Notes: a model not told the origin generated them from the sequence alone. 64,000 nucleotides of DNA from an uncultured Bacteroidales bacterium (GCA_903901975.1 CAIUTB010000126.1:33489-97488); one strand, 5' to 3'. Counted from the first letter of the stretch, positions 44,624 through 54,219 are shown. Numbers and translations are program-made.

Positions 44624-45256
44624 TTACAAATACGGATTGCTTTTTTTCTCATCACCAATGGTTGTTGAGGCACCATGCCCACTATAAACCACAGTGGAGT
44701 CGGGTAGAGGCAGTACTTTATCGGTTAGTGACTTCATTAGTGTGGCATGATCTCCGTTTGGTAAATCAGTTCGACCAATAGAGCCCTGAAACAATACATC
44801 GCCTGCAAACAAAATACTATCTTTTTCAGAATAAAACATCATACTGCCCGGCGAATGACCCGGAGCATGAATAGCCACTAATGACGAATTACCAAATTCA
44901 ATCACCTCATTATCAATAATATGTTTTCTAAGTTCTTGCGCTTCTCCTACTGAAAGGCGGTAAAATAAAGCCATATTCTGAAAACCCTTAATCATAAACT
45001 CATCTTCTTCACCTGCTTCAGGTTTAATTTTATAAGTATCATAGATGAATTTATTCCCGAAATGATGATCGAGATGCAAATGCGTATTGATAACCCGAAC
45101 CAGTGTCAATTCATTTTGATCAATATATTGTTTCAGAATTTGTTGTTCCTGAACTGTATAGCAACCGGCATCGATCAAAACTGCTTCTTTTGTTTCATCC
45201 GAAACTACATAGGTGTTTACCTGAAAAGGACTGAATGTGAATGTTTTAATTGTCAT
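44624..45256 (-). CDS. MBL-fold metallo-hydrolase (glyoxalase II-like)
   Basis: 210 residues from ATG 45256 (MTIKTFTFSPFQVNTYVV); the frame is open to 45283, but the added residues come from repeat DNA. Metal ligands: NTHLHLDHHFGN (HxHxDH) near residue 54, HAPGHSPGSM near 134, and LFAGDVLFQGSIGRTDLP. The short GRTDLP form is common among bacterial hydroxyacylglutathione-hydrolase-like proteins; the substrate is unknown. Its upstream region is the mini-hairpin repeat array. Confidence 0.88.
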   Translation of the reverse strand: MTIKTFTFSPFQVNTYVVSDETKEAVLIDAGCYTVQEQQILKQYIDQNELTLVRVINTHLHLDHHFGNKFIYDTYKIKPEAGEEDEFMIKGFQNMALFYRLSVGEAQELRKHIIDNEVIEFGNSSLVAIHAPGHSPGSMMFYSEKDSILFAGDVLFQGSIGRTDLPNGDHATLMKSLTDKVLPLPDSTVVYSGHGASTTIGDEKKSNPYL

Positions 45257-45265
45257 ATATTTATT

Positions 45266-45415
45266 GTTATTTGTTCGTTTCACTCACGTTATTTGTTCGC
45301 TTCACTCACGTTATTACTTAATATCGCACAAAGTGCTAATAACGTCCGAAGGACAAATATCAGCTAAGCTAATAACACACAAAGTGCATATACCACTTAA
45401 AGGGGCACATATACC
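45266..45415. repeat. Array of 22-nt repeats and 18-nt mini-hairpin units
   Basis: 45266-45287 and 45288-45309 are two 22-nt copies with one mismatch. Then come short perfect hairpins separated by about 7-nt AT-rich spacers (TAATAAC, AAATATC, AATAAC, ATATACC): GCAC-AAA-GTGC (45326-45336), GTCC-GAA-GGAC (45344-45354), AGC-TAA-GCT (45362-45370), and CAC-AAA-GTG within 45377-45387. The array runs into the end of the rsmG coding region. Confidence 0.85.
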
Positions 45416-46017
45416 GCTTTCTTTGTATTAAAAAATTCTTCCTTAAAGAAAGTATTAACGTCAAATAGCTCTGCAATGTTCTTATAGGGTTGCATTTCGT
45501 GTTGCAATTCACCACCTTTCAGACAAATAATCCCATTAGGAAGTGCATTTCGTTGTTCTTTGCTAATATTCTTTTTGACCAGTTGTACCAAATCACCCAG
45601 AGGCATAACGGCGCGACTAACCACAAAGTCGAATTTACCCTTTTCATCCTGTACTCTGAGATGTTTTAATGTAATGTTTTTTAAGCCGATAGCCATTGAT
45701 ACTTCAGTTCCTACTTTAATCTTTTTACCGATGGAATCAATCAAAACAAAGCTAGTATCCGGAAACAAAATAGCCAATGGTATTCCCGGAAATCCGCCTC
45801 CTGTTCCCACATCCAACACCGTTGAACCAGGCTGGAAATGAATTATTTCAGCAATTGCAAGCGAGTGTAGTACATGATGTTCATATAAATTTTCAATATC
45901 CTTGCGCGAAATCACGTTGATTTTTGAATTCCAGTCCACGTACAAGTCATACAAAGCTTCAAACTGAGCTTTCTGATTTTCTGAAAGCTTGGGGAAGTAT
46001 TTTAGTATCTGTTCCAT
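45397..46017 (-). CDS. rsmG: 16S rRNA (guanine527-N7)-methyltransferase RsmG
   Basis: 206 residues from ATG 46017 (MEQILKYFPKL). The ATG at 46032 would lie upstream of the transcription start predicted from the -7 box at 46034-46041, so I prefer the shorter form. SAM motif VLDVGTGGGFPGIPLAI near residue 68, then LIDSIGKKIKV and DFVVSRAVMPL. The last codons coincide with the edge of the mini-hairpin array. Function: N7 methylation of G527 of 16S rRNA. Confidence 0.94.
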   Translation of the reverse strand: MEQILKYFPKLSENQKAQFEALYDLYVDWNSKINVISRKDIENLYEHHVLHSLAIAEIIHFQPGSTVLDVGTGGGFPGIPLAILFPDTSFVLIDSIGKKIKVGTEVSMAIGLKNITLKHLRVQDEKGKFDFVVSRAVMPLGDLVQLVKKNISKEQRNALPNGIICLKGGELQHEMQPYKNIAELFDVNTFFKEEFFNTKKAVYVPL

Positions 46018-46033
46018 TGTGCTAATTTGCACG

Positions 46034-46041
46034 CAAATTTA
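46034..46041 (-). promoter_or_regulatory. -7 promoter element of rsmG
   Basis: The minus strand reads TAAATTTG (TAnnTTTG), 16 bases before the chosen start, giving a very short leader. Confidence 0.5.
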
Positions 46042-46164
46042 CAAGAAAAATCTCCACTTTGAAACTAAATTTCATTTTTTCCACTAAAAATTAGTAAGTC
46101 ATTGAATAACAATACATATTCTACATAAACTGAATGATTTCATGGTTATTTGCATTAATAATAT

Positions 46165-46172
46165 TACCTTTG
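46165..46172 (+). promoter_or_regulatory. -7 promoter element of fabD
   Basis: TACCTTTG (TAnnTTTG), about 128 bases before the start codon; the leader contains a 12-nt inverted repeat. Confidence 0.6.
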
Positions 46173-46197
46173 CATTCTGTTTTCAAACAAGTTTATC

Positions 46198-46272
46198 GGT
46201 TAATTGGTTTGCCAAATCATTATTGTACAAGCAATAAACCATTCAACAAATTTACGAATCAACCAATTAACC
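46198..46272. repeat. Inverted repeat in the fabD leader
   Basis: GGTTAATTGGTT at 46198-46209 is exactly inverted as AACCAATTAACC at 46261-46272, enclosing a 51-base loop of similar short words. It would lie in the mRNA leader. Confidence 0.8.
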
Positions 46273-46299
46273 AGTCTACTAATCAACTAAATAATAAAT

Positions 46300-47172
46300 A
46301 TGAGAGCTTATGTTTTTCCCGGTCAGGGAGCACAATTCGTAGGAATGGGTAAGGACCTGTACGATCAATCGCCACTGGCAAAAGAGTATTTTGAGAAAGC
46401 AAACGAAATTTTAGGATATCGTATCACCGATTTAATGTTCGAAGGTACTCCTGAAGATTTGAAACAAACTAAAGTAACACAACCTGCGGTATTCCTGCAT
46501 TCTGTTATTTCGGCACTGGTGCTGGGTGACGACTTTAAGCCAGAAATGACAGCCGGACACTCATTAGGCGAATTTTCTGCATTAGTTGCTGCCGGTGCTT
46601 TGTCATTCGAGGATGGACTCAAACTGGTTTATGCACGTGCTATGGCTATGCAGAAAGCCTGCGAAAAAGAACCCTCCACTATGGCTGCTGTACTTGGATT
46701 AAGTGATGAAGCTGTAGAAGAGGGTTGTGCTGAAATAACTGATGCGATTGTAGTTCCTGCTAATTATAACTGTCCCGGACAGCTCGTTATCTCGGGTTCA
46801 ATTGAAGGTATCGACAGAGCCTGTGAATTGTTGAAAGAAAAAGGAGCAAAGCGTGCACTGAAATTACCTGTGGGTGGTGCTTTCCACTCACCATTAATGC
46901 AACCTGCAAGCGAAGAACTACAGGCAGCTATAAATGCTACAACGTTCTCAATACCTGTTTGTCCTGTATATCAGAATGTTAATGCGAAACCACAAACCGA
47001 TCCAACCCAAATCAAATTAAACCTGATTGCACAACTTACAGCTCCGGTTCGCTGGACACAAACCGTGAAAAATATGGTTGCTGATGGTGCTGTGGAGTTT
47101 TTTGAATTAGGTCCGGGTGATGTATTGAAAGGACTTGTAAAAAAAATTGCTCCTGAAGCAATTACTGCTTAA
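46300..47172 (+). CDS. fabD: Malonyl-CoA:ACP transacylase
   Basis: 290 residues. It begins MRAYVFPGQGAQFVGMG (GQGAQ motif), has the nucleophile elbow GHSLGEFSALVAAG with Ser near residue 89, and the His-containing GGAFHSPLM near 198. It loads malonyl groups on ACP for fatty acid synthesis. No other fab gene is adjacent. A perfect hairpin terminator follows. Confidence 0.96.
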   Translation: MRAYVFPGQGAQFVGMGKDLYDQSPLAKEYFEKANEILGYRITDLMFEGTPEDLKQTKVTQPAVFLHSVISALVLGDDFKPEMTAGHSLGEFSALVAAGALSFEDGLKLVYARAMAMQKACEKEPSTMAAVLGLSDEAVEEGCAEITDAIVVPANYNCPGQLVISGSIEGIDRACELLKEKGAKRALKLPVGGAFHSPLMQPASEELQAAINATTFSIPVCPVYQNVNAKPQTDPTQIKLNLIAQLTAPVRWTQTVKNMVADGAVEFFELGPGDVLKGLVKKIAPEAITA

Positions 47173-47197
47173 TAAAAAACCCAAACCTCTAAAGGGG

Positions 47198-47243
47198 AAC
47201 ACAAAAAGATGCAAGAAATCAGTTCCTTGCATCTTTTTGTGTT
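47198..47243 (+). terminator. Intrinsic terminator of fabD
   Basis: An 18-bp perfect stem (AACACAAAAAGATGCAAG and its complement) with a ten-base loop. Confidence 0.88.
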
Positions 47244-47271
47244 AGGTGGTTTAGGATAAGACTTTTTTTTG

Positions 47272-47279
47272 TACTTTTG
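47272..47279 (+). promoter_or_regulatory. -7 promoter element of aspS
   Basis: TACTTTTG (TAnnTTTG), 27 bases before the start codon. Confidence 0.6.
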
Positions 47280-47305
47280 TTCTTCAAATTGAAACAGATA
47301 TTCTC

Positions 47306-49075
47306 ATGTTTAGAACACACACTTGCGGCGAATTATGCCTTTTAAATTCCGGTCTTAAAATCACCTTGTCGGGTTGGGTGCAACGTTCCCGTAAAATGGG
47401 TGGTATGACTTTTATTGATCTTCGTGACCGTTATGGCATTACTCAACTGGTTTTTAATCAGGATGTAAATACTGTATTGTGGGAGCAAGCAAATAAACTT
47501 GGGAGAGAATTTGTTATTCAGGTAACTGGCTTGGTGGCTGAACGTAGTAATAAAAATGCAAACATTTCGACTGGCGAGGTTGAAATACTTGTTTCTGAAC
47601 TTCAGGTACTCAATGAATCAAAAACTCCACCATTTACTATCGAAGAAAATACCGATGGTGGTGATGATATCCGCATGAAATACCGTTATCTGGATTTACG
47701 ACGTACGAATGTGCGCGAAAATCTGGAGTTACGCCACCGTATCACTTTCGAAACACGCCGATACTTAGACGAAATGAATTTTCTGGAAGTGGAAACACCC
47801 ATTCTGATTGGTTCTACGCCTGAAGGAGCACGTGATTTTGTGGTACCTTCACGTATGAATCCAGGGGAGTTTTACGCTTTACCACAATCACCACAGCTTT
47901 TCAAACAGTTGTTGATGGTTTCGGGATTCGACCGTTATTTCCAGATTGCCAAGTGTTTCCGTGATGAGGACCTTCGTGCCGATCGTCAGCCTGAATTTAC
48001 ACAGATTGACTGCGAAATGTCGTTTGTAGATCAGGAAGATGTGTTGAATTTGTTTGAAGGCATGATGAAACACCTGTTCAAATTTGTAAAAGATATAGAC
48101 TTCGCTGAAGCATTCCCACGTTTGACCTGGCATGAAGCCATGCGTCTGTACGGTTCCGATAAACCGGATATCCGTTTCGGAATGCAGTTTGTGGAGCTGA
48201 AAGAAGAAGTTTCAGGGCATGATTTCGTCGTTTTCGACAGCGTTCCGTATGTAGCTGGTATCTGTGCCAAGGCTTGTGCCGCTTATACCCGTAAACAATT
48301 AGATGAATTGACCGACTTTGTAAAAAAACCTCAAATAGGAGCGAAGGGATTAGTATATATTCGCTGTGAAGCCGATGGTACTTTCAAGTCATCGGTAGAT
48401 AAATTCTACTCAAACGATGATTTAAAAACGATTGCTCTTAAATTTAACGCTCAACCGGGCGATCTCATTCTTATTCTGGCTGGCGCAAAGCTGAAGACTC
48501 AGAAAGCTTTGTGTGAATTACGGTTGGAAATGGGAGCGAGATTAGGTCTGCGTGACAAAAATGTTTTCAAACCCTTATGGGTTATTGATTTTCCACTTTT
48601 TGAATGGGACGAAGATACACAACGCTATTATGCTACTCATCACCCCTTTACTTCACCAAACTTAGATGATATTCCTTTATTGAATACTGATCCCGGAGAG
48701 GTTCGTGCTACGGCTTATGATATGGTTATCAATGGAGTGGAGCTTGGAGGTGGATCAATTCGAATTCATAACAGTGAACTTCAGAACCGCATGTTTGAAC
48801 TGCTCGGATTTACTCCAGAGAAGGCTCAGGCTCAATTTGGGTTCCTAATGAGTGCTTTCCAATACGGAGCACCGCCTCATGGTGGTCTTGCTTTTGGTCT
48901 GGATAGATTGGTTTCGTTGTTTGCCGGGCTGGATACAATTCGTGATTGTATGGCTTTTCCAAAAAATAACTCCGGACGAGATGTAATGATTGATGCTCCA
49001 TCGGTAATTGACCAGTCACAGCTCAATGAGCTGAATCTGCTAATTGACCTAAAGCCTCAAACAGTTAAAGAGTAA
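47306..49075 (+). CDS. aspS: Aspartyl-tRNA synthetase
   Basis: 589 residues, the full bacterial form. N-terminal OB-fold anticodon domain ([20 protein letters not shown]), class II motif 2 region [21 protein letters not shown] near residue 218, a GAD insertion domain about 290-420, and motif 3 [15 protein letters not shown] near 529. It charges tRNA-Asp. Apparently monocistronic. Confidence 0.97.
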   Translation: MFRTHTCGELCLLNSGLKITLSGWVQRSRKMGGMTFIDLRDRYGITQLVFNQDVNTVLWEQANKLGREFVIQVTGLVAERSNKNANISTGEVEILVSELQVLNESKTPPFTIEENTDGGDDIRMKYRYLDLRRTNVRENLELRHRITFETRRYLDEMNFLEVETPILIGSTPEGARDFVVPSRMNPGEFYALPQSPQLFKQLLMVSGFDRYFQIAKCFRDEDLRADRQPEFTQIDCEMSFVDQEDVLNLFEGMMKHLFKFVKDIDFAEAFPRLTWHEAMRLYGSDKPDIRFGMQFVELKEEVSGHDFVVFDSVPYVAGICAKACAAYTRKQLDELTDFVKKPQIGAKGLVYIRCEADGTFKSSVDKFYSNDDLKTIALKFNAQPGDLILILAGAKLKTQKALCELRLEMGARLGLRDKNVFKPLWVIDFPLFEWDEDTQRYYATHHPFTSPNLDDIPLLNTDPGEVRATAYDMVINGVELGGGSIRIHNSELQNRMFELLGFTPEKAQAQFGFLMSAFQYGAPPHGGLAFGLDRLVSLFAGLDTIRDCMAFPKNNSGRDVMIDAPSVIDQSQLNELNLLIDLKPQTVKE

Positions 49076-49113
49076 TTAATTTATTCCGGAGGAACGGGTT
49101 GGGCTTAATTAAA

Positions 49114-50439
49114 TCAAATCATTAGGCTCAATTCCAGTACTTCCTGAGTTTTATCACTCACTTTGAAGCGATTATCAAGTCGATGACCAATAATCCAAAC
49201 AATTTTTTCGCCCGAAACAAGCAACCAGCATTGCTCTTTTTCCGGAATACTGAACTTTTGATCAATAAAATAGTCGCTAAGTTTTTTCTTCTGAGTCATT
49301 CCAAAAGGGTAAAAAACATCAGCTTCCTTCCAGCGGCGTAATTCGAGTGGAAATTCAATAATTGAAGCATCAATGTGCACACAATCTCTCAGTGTTGATA
49401 GTTTATAGTTTGTGTCGATTTTCAGTTTCTGTATTATCAAATGAATAGGCGATGTTATTTCAGAATCTGATTGCGAAATAAGGTAATTATTTTCGTTATA
49501 ATTTTCTTTCTCATTGATTATCAGATATTTTCTATCCTTGACCAAACGATGAGAATGGGAGTAAAAAACCTTACCTGATTCACTTTTCAGGGATAAATCA
49601 ATCTGCTCAGTCTCTACAGAATTAAATCCATAAGGCGATAGAATTTCAAACAGTACTGTAGAAATCTGAACCTGTTCGTTTAATTTCTCAATATTGAGTT
49701 TAATATCAATCCCGGAGTTTTCAACAATATCATTTCTAATTTTATCGATTGCTTGTTCATAAATAGCTAAATTTCCTTCGAAATTAGCCATTGATTTATA
49801 CAAATTTTCACGCGCAGCTGGATTGATTTCCTCTAAAACAGGCAAAATCTCGTTACGAAATTTATTTCTCACATACTTATTCTCGTGATTTGTAGAATCT
49901 TCTACATGTTCAAGTTCGTTTTCAATAAGATAGTTTTCTAATTCTTCCCGCTTACAACAGAGAAGCGGACGAACCACAATCTTGTTTCGGGGAGGAATGC
50001 CTGTGATACCACGAAGTCCTGTTCCCCTAACCAGATTCATTAACATAGTTTCTATACTATCATCGGCATGATGAGCAACTACAACTGCCTGTGCATCCAG
50101 CTTTTCAGCTAATTGATTAAACCAGGCATATCGTAAATCACGAGCAGCCATTTCAATGGAAATCTTATGCAATTTTGCATACTTAGTTGTTTCAAAATCA
50201 ATAGAATAGAATGGAATTGAATAGGAATTAACCAGATTGCGAACAAACTCTTCATCACGATTAGATTCTTCCATTCTCAAATGAAAATTACAATGTGCTG
50301 CTATACAGTCGTATCCGAGTGAAATTAGAACATGCAAAAGTACCACAGAGTCAGTTCCTCCACTTACACCAACAATAACAGCTCCCTTAGGCGTCAATAA
50401 TTGAAGTTTTTCAATATAAGTTTGTACTTTTTGTTGCAT
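49114..50439 (-). CDS. tilS: tRNA(Ile)-lysidine synthetase
   Basis: 441 residues. The PP-loop SGGTDSVVLLH is at about 25-35, followed by HCNFHLRMEESNRDEEFV and AHHADDSIETMLMNLVRGTGLRG. The C-terminal domain (about 360-441) has RRWKEADVFYPFGM and KKLSDYFIDQK, as in TilS. It modifies C34 of the AUA-decoding tRNA-Ile to lysidine. A -7 element is at 50486-50493. Confidence 0.95.
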   Translation of the reverse strand: MQQKVQTYIEKLQLLTPKGAVIVGVSGGTDSVVLLHVLISLGYDCIAAHCNFHLRMEESNRDEEFVRNLVNSYSIPFYSIDFETTKYAKLHKISIEMAARDLRYAWFNQLAEKLDAQAVVVAHHADDSIETMLMNLVRGTGLRGITGIPPRNKIVVRPLLCCKREELENYLIENELEHVEDSTNHENKYVRNKFRNEILPVLEEINPAARENLYKSMANFEGNLAIYEQAIDKIRNDIVENSGIDIKLNIEKLNEQVQISTVLFEILSPYGFNSVETEQIDLSLKSESGKVFYSHSHRLVKDRKYLIINEKENYNENNYLISQSDSEITSPIHLIIQKLKIDTNYKLSTLRDCVHIDASIIEFPLELRRWKEADVFYPFGMTQKKKLSDYFIDQKFSIPEKEQCWLLVSGEKIVWIIGHRLDNRFKVSDKTQEVLELSLMI

Positions 50440-50457
50440 ATAAACTTGGTTTTGCCT

Positions 50458-50465
50458 TATCTTTG
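50458..50465 (+). promoter_or_regulatory. -7 promoter element for the nitroreductase-folC pair
   Basis: TATCTTTG (TAnnTTTG), about 94 bases before the nitroreductase start and overlapping the divergent tilS leader. Confidence 0.5.
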
Positions 50466-50485
50466 TGGCTTGTAATTTAGCAGGG

Positions 50486-50493
50486 CAAAGATA
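50486..50493 (-). promoter_or_regulatory. -7 promoter element of tilS
   Basis: The minus strand reads TATCTTTG, about 47 bases before the tilS start. The two divergent promoters overlap, so they may interfere. Confidence 0.6.
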
Positions 50494-50558
50494 TTCATTT
50501 TCTTTTGAAACTTTTCAAAGATTAGTATATTGGTTGAGTTTAAAATAAATATTATTTA

Positions 50559-51101
50559 ATGAAAACCTTCTTAGAATTAGTGCAATCACGTCAAAGCGAC
50601 CGGGCATATTCCGATAAACCGGTTGAGCCTGATAAACTGGAACGTATTCTGGAAGCTGCCCGGGTAGCTCCATCGGCCTGTAATGCTCAGCCATGGAAAA
50701 TTATTGTCGTTTCGGATGCTGAAAAACGTATGCAAGTTGCGGATGCTACTGCCAATAAACTGTTGGCAATGAATCATTTCACAAAACGGGCACCGCTTCA
50801 GTTGGTAATCCTTGAAGAAAATGCAAATTTTACTTCAACAGTGGGTGGTTGGGCTACTAATAAGCACTATCCACATATCGATTTAGGTATTGTGGCTGCC
50901 CATATTAGTCTTGCTGCAGCCGATGAGGGATTAGGTTCCTGTATTATTGGTTGGTGTGATGAGAAAAAAATTCAAAAAGTATTGAAAATACCCAAAAACA
51001 AACGGGTTATGTTGGTTATTTTACTTGGATATTCTGCTCAGGCACTCCGTGAAAAGAAGAGAAAATCAATAGATGAGATAGTTTCGTATGACCAATATTA
51101 A
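50559..51101 (+). CDS. Nitroreductase family protein
   Basis: 180 residues. The FMN-binding start LVQSRQSDRAYSDKPVE and PSACNAQPW near residue 38 are family signatures, with GLGSCIIGWCD near 127. Such FMN enzymes reduce nitro compounds, quinones or other electrophiles with NAD(P)H; the physiological substrate is unknown. It overlaps folC by 14 bases and is probably cotranscribed. Confidence 0.9.
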   Translation: MKTFLELVQSRQSDRAYSDKPVEPDKLERILEAARVAPSACNAQPWKIIVVSDAEKRMQVADATANKLLAMNHFTKRAPLQLVILEENANFTSTVGGWATNKHYPHIDLGIVAAHISLAAADEGLGSCIIGWCDEKKIQKVLKIPKNKRVMLVILLGYSAQALREKKRKSIDEIVSYDQY

Positions 51102-52383
51102 GTATAACGAAACAATTCAATATCTTTACGACCGCCTTCCTGTTTTTCATCAGGTGGGTGGTGCGGCGTATAAGCCTGGCTTGGATAATACAATTAAACT
51201 AATGAATGCCCTGGGCAATCCGCATTGTCGTTTTCGGAGTATTCATATAGCTGGTACGAATGGTAAAGGCTCTGTTTCTCACTTACTTGCGGCAGTTTTA
51301 CAAAGTGCAGGATATAAAGTGGGATTATATACTTCGCCACATTTGGTGGATTTTGGAGAAAGGATTCGAATAAATGGCGAAATGATTGAACAACACTATG
51401 TTGTGGATTTTGTTGAACAAAATAAAATTCTGTTTGATGAAATTCAACCTTCTTTTTTTGAAGTTACAATGGCTATGGCTTTTAATTATTTTGCTGATTT
51501 TGAAGTGGATATAGCAATTGTTGAAGTCGGATTAGGAGGGAGATTAGACAGTACTAATATTATTCAACCTGAATTATCGGTTATTAGCAATATCAGTTAT
51601 GATCATCTTGCTTTTCTGGGTGATACGCTTGAAAAGATAGCATTTGAGAAAGCAGGAATTGTTAAAAAGAATACGCCGGTTGTGATTGGTGAAGCAATTA
51701 CTGAAACGAAAAGCGTATTTGAAACGAAAGCAAAACTTGAAAATGCTCCAATTCAGTTTACTGAAGATCATTTAGCTGTTGTTTTTAAAGAATATACAAA
51801 TCAGAAAATGATTGTTGAAACTTCTGATAATAAACTGTATACTGTTGGTTTATGCGGATTATATCAGTTGAAAAATATAGCTACAACGCTCACTGCTATT
51901 GAAAATTTAAAGTTGTTGGATTTCGAAATAACTGACAACGATGTGCAACTTGGTCTTGAAAATGTATGCGAAATAACCGGATTGGAAGGGCGTTGGCAAA
52001 AATTACAGGAAAATCCATTGGTTATTGCTGATACCGGACATAATGAATCGGGTATTCGATATGTAGTGGAACAACTCAGACTTCAAAAGTATAAAACACT
52101 TCGTATTGTTATAGGTATGGTGAATGATAAAGACATTTCGGCTGTACTGGGAATATTACCGGTCGAAGCAATTTATTATTTTACACAAGCTTCTGTTGAA
52201 CGGGCATTATCGGCTGAATTATTACGAAATAAGGCTGAAAGTATAGCTTTAACCGGGAAGGCTTATTTATCAGTAGAACAGGCGATAAAATCGGCTATTG
52301 CTGATGCAGAATACGATGATTTGATTTTTATTGGAGGTAGTAATTTTATTGTCGGAGAAGCATTAATTTATTTTAGAAACTAA
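51088..52383 (+). CDS. folC: Folylpolyglutamate synthase / dihydrofolate synthase
   Basis: 431 residues. P-loop HIAGTNGKGSVSHLLA near residue 52, YTSPHLVDFGERIRING near 79, VEVGLGGRLDSTNII near 146, and SVISNISYDHLAFLGDTLEKIA near 165. FolC adds glutamates to folates and, in many bacteria, also makes dihydrofolate. It starts within the end of the nitroreductase gene. Confidence 0.95.
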   Translation: MTNIKYNETIQYLYDRLPVFHQVGGAAYKPGLDNTIKLMNALGNPHCRFRSIHIAGTNGKGSVSHLLAAVLQSAGYKVGLYTSPHLVDFGERIRINGEMIEQHYVVDFVEQNKILFDEIQPSFFEVTMAMAFNYFADFEVDIAIVEVGLGGRLDSTNIIQPELSVISNISYDHLAFLGDTLEKIAFEKAGIVKKNTPVVIGEAITETKSVFETKAKLENAPIQFTEDHLAVVFKEYTNQKMIVETSDNKLYTVGLCGLYQLKNIATTLTAIENLKLLDFEITDNDVQLGLENVCEITGLEGRWQKLQENPLVIADTGHNESGIRYVVEQLRLQKYKTLRIVIGMVNDKDISAVLGILPVEAIYYFTQASVERALSAELLRNKAESIALTGKAYLSVEQAIKSAIADAEYDDLIFIGGSNFIVGEALIYFRN

Positions 52384-52394
52384 AGAAAAAAGAT

Positions 52395-52982
52395 ATGACA
52401 ATCAACATCACAAAATCGGAAATCAGCTATCTGGTCAACGGCATTCTGACCTTTACTTTTATCAATTATGCCGCAAATCTGTTTGGATTATGGATCTCTA
52501 AAATGCTAAACGAGGCTATTTATGAGTATCCCGAAAATATTCTACATGAATTTATATTGCCCATACTGGTTCAGTCCATTATGTTTGGAATTTGCTTTGC
52601 TGTGGCCTATTATTTTCTAAAAAAGAAGAATTTAGCTCAATACGCTTTCGGAGCTTTTCAATTTATTGTTTTTCATATTATATTTCTATTTAACCTGAAA
52701 ATAAGTCATGGATTACATTTTGTGTCTACTTTCGGAAATTTTGGAATAAAATACCTGACCTATTGTGGTCAATACCTGGTAGATATACTCTATTTATATT
52801 TTCCCTTAAACGGCAACTTTCAGGCTGGCGTATTTGCACCCGATAAACTCGGAACGTTTTATATTCACTGGATTTTGCTTACCATAGTATATTATGTCGC
52901 CATCGGTTGGCTGGCAGTTATTTGTTCGAAACACTTTTTTGGCAAAACATCTCAACCAACAAAGGAGAAAATTCAAAAATAG
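52395..52982 (+). CDS. Hypothetical membrane protein
   Basis: 195 residues with four or five hydrophobic segments (about 12-32, 50-72, 80-100, 120-140, 150-175) and a polar C-terminal tail. I do not recognise a family. It follows folC by 11 bases and may be cotranscribed. Its composition matches its neighbours, so there is no sign of recent transfer. Confidence 0.7.
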   Translation: MTINITKSEISYLVNGILTFTFINYAANLFGLWISKMLNEAIYEYPENILHEFILPILVQSIMFGICFAVAYYFLKKKNLAQYAFGAFQFIVFHIIFLFNLKISHGLHFVSTFGNFGIKYLTYCGQYLVDILYLYFPLNGNFQAGVFAPDKLGTFYIHWILLTIVYYVAIGWLAVICSKHFFGKTSQPTKEKIQK

Positions 52983-53003
52983 CAGACATTTCTAAAAAAA
53001 AAG

Positions 53004-53045
53004 AACCGCAAAGTCTTGAATTTCAATTCAAACATTGCGGTTTTT
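53004..53045. terminator. Bidirectional terminator between the membrane protein gene and def
   Basis: ACCGCAA and TTGCGGT arms with flanking A and T runs lie between convergent genes. Confidence 0.8.
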
Positions 53046-53068
53046 CGTGTAAAATAAGTCAGTTCAAT

Positions 53069-53620
53069 TTATGCTGATTTCACTTTATAACTGGTACTTG
53101 TTTTTCCTTTGACTATATTAGTAAGTTTCGATTTCAATAACTGACGACGAATAGGAGTAACCTTGTCGGTAAACAAATTTCCTTCCAAATGATCGTATTC
53201 GTGCTGAATCACACGAGCTTTGTAGCTTTCAAACTCTTCAACCCATTCAAAAAAATTTTCATCCTGGTATTTTATTTTGATTTTTAGCGAACGGGAAACC
53301 GTTTCGTGAATACCCGGAATGCTCAGACAACCTTCTTCACCCACCACTTCCTCTTCGCTGCGTTCCAGCATCTGAGGATTAATCATCACTACTTTAAATG
53401 CACCCAACTCAGGATCATCTTCTTTAAACGGAGCTAAATCAATAACCAGTAAGCGTATGGCTTGTCCAATTTGAGGTGCAGCCAGCCCAACACCTTCGGC
53501 GTGGTACATCGTGTCAAACATATTGCTTATCAAGCTTTTTAAATGCGGATAATCTGCCTTAATCGGCTCTGCCACTTTGCGGAGTACCGCATTGCCATAG
53601 GTATAAATCGGTAATATCAT
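53069..53620 (-). CDS. def: Peptide deformylase
   Basis: 183 residues. Motif 1 GVGLAAPQIG near residue 44, motif 2 EEGCLSIPG near 95 (Cys metal ligand) and motif 3 QHEYDHLEGNLF near 139 (HExxH) are intact. It removes the formyl group from new proteins. It lies 57 bases after ruvX on the same strand. Confidence 0.97.
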   Translation of the reverse strand: MILPIYTYGNAVLRKVAEPIKADYPHLKSLISNMFDTMYHAEGVGLAAPQIGQAIRLLVIDLAPFKEDDPELGAFKVVMINPQMLERSEEEVVGEEGCLSIPGIHETVSRSLKIKIKYQDENFFEWVEEFESYKARVIQHEYDHLEGNLFTDKVTPIRRQLLKSKLTNIVKGKTSTSYKVKSA

Positions 53621-53677
53621 TCTGAAAATGCTAAAACGTAAATTATAAATTGTTAATCATTTATCATTAACCATTAA

Positions 53678-54094
53678 TCAATATTTAATAGTTTCTAAGT
53701 AGCTCTGTAATATAATGGTTGCAGAAATCTTATCCACCAATTCTTTATTTTGCCGGTCTTTTTTCTTTAATCCGGCTTCAAGCATGGTTTTATGTGCTAA
53801 AACGGAGGTAAAACGTTCATCAACATAGATAAGTTCAATATCCGGAAACCGACGTTGTAAACCCACCACAAAAGGCCGTATATATTGCATTGAATCTGAA
53901 TCCTGTCCATTCATTTGTTTGGGCAAGCCAATAACAAATTTCTCAACAGGCTCTTTAGCAATATAAGCAGTCAGAAAATCGAGCACTTCATGAGACAGAA
54001 CAGTATCCAGACCATTGGCCGAAATTTGAAGCGGATCGGTAACTGCCAGTCCTACACGCTTTTGTCCGTAATCAATTGCCAGAATTCGTCCCAT
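53678..54094 (-). CDS. ruvX: RuvX/YqgF RNase H-fold protein (putative pre-16S rRNA nuclease)
   Basis: 138 residues. ILAIDYGQKRVGLAVTDP at the N-terminus holds the catalytic Asp, FVIGLPKQMNG is near residue 53, and YVDERFTSVLAHKTM near 89. The family is thought to process 16S rRNA 5' ends. It is followed by def, and a -7 element lies at 54115-54122. Confidence 0.95.
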   Translation of the reverse strand: MGRILAIDYGQKRVGLAVTDPLQISANGLDTVLSHEVLDFLTAYIAKEPVEKFVIGLPKQMNGQDSDSMQYIRPFVVGLQRRFPDIELIYVDERFTSVLAHKTMLEAGLKKKDRQNKELVDKISATIILQSYLETIKY

Positions 54095-54114
54095 TGTTTT
54101 CGTTAATTGAACGA

Positions 54115-54122
54115 CAAAGGTA
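54115..54122 (-). promoter_or_regulatory. -7 promoter element of ruvX-def
   Basis: The minus strand reads TACCTTTG (TAnnTTTG), about 21 bases before the ruvX start. Confidence 0.6.
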
Positions 54123-54219
54123 CAAAAAACAGAACAGTTTTGAAAATATTGATAATTTTGATTGTTTTAATACCTGAAATGTCATTTTTAAAGTATAATA
54201 TTGCAGAAAAATAATCAAT

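Noticed and set aside
45266..45415. CRISPR array
   Set aside because: Units are 18-22 nt, spacers are about 7 nt and near-constant, and no cas genes are in the window.
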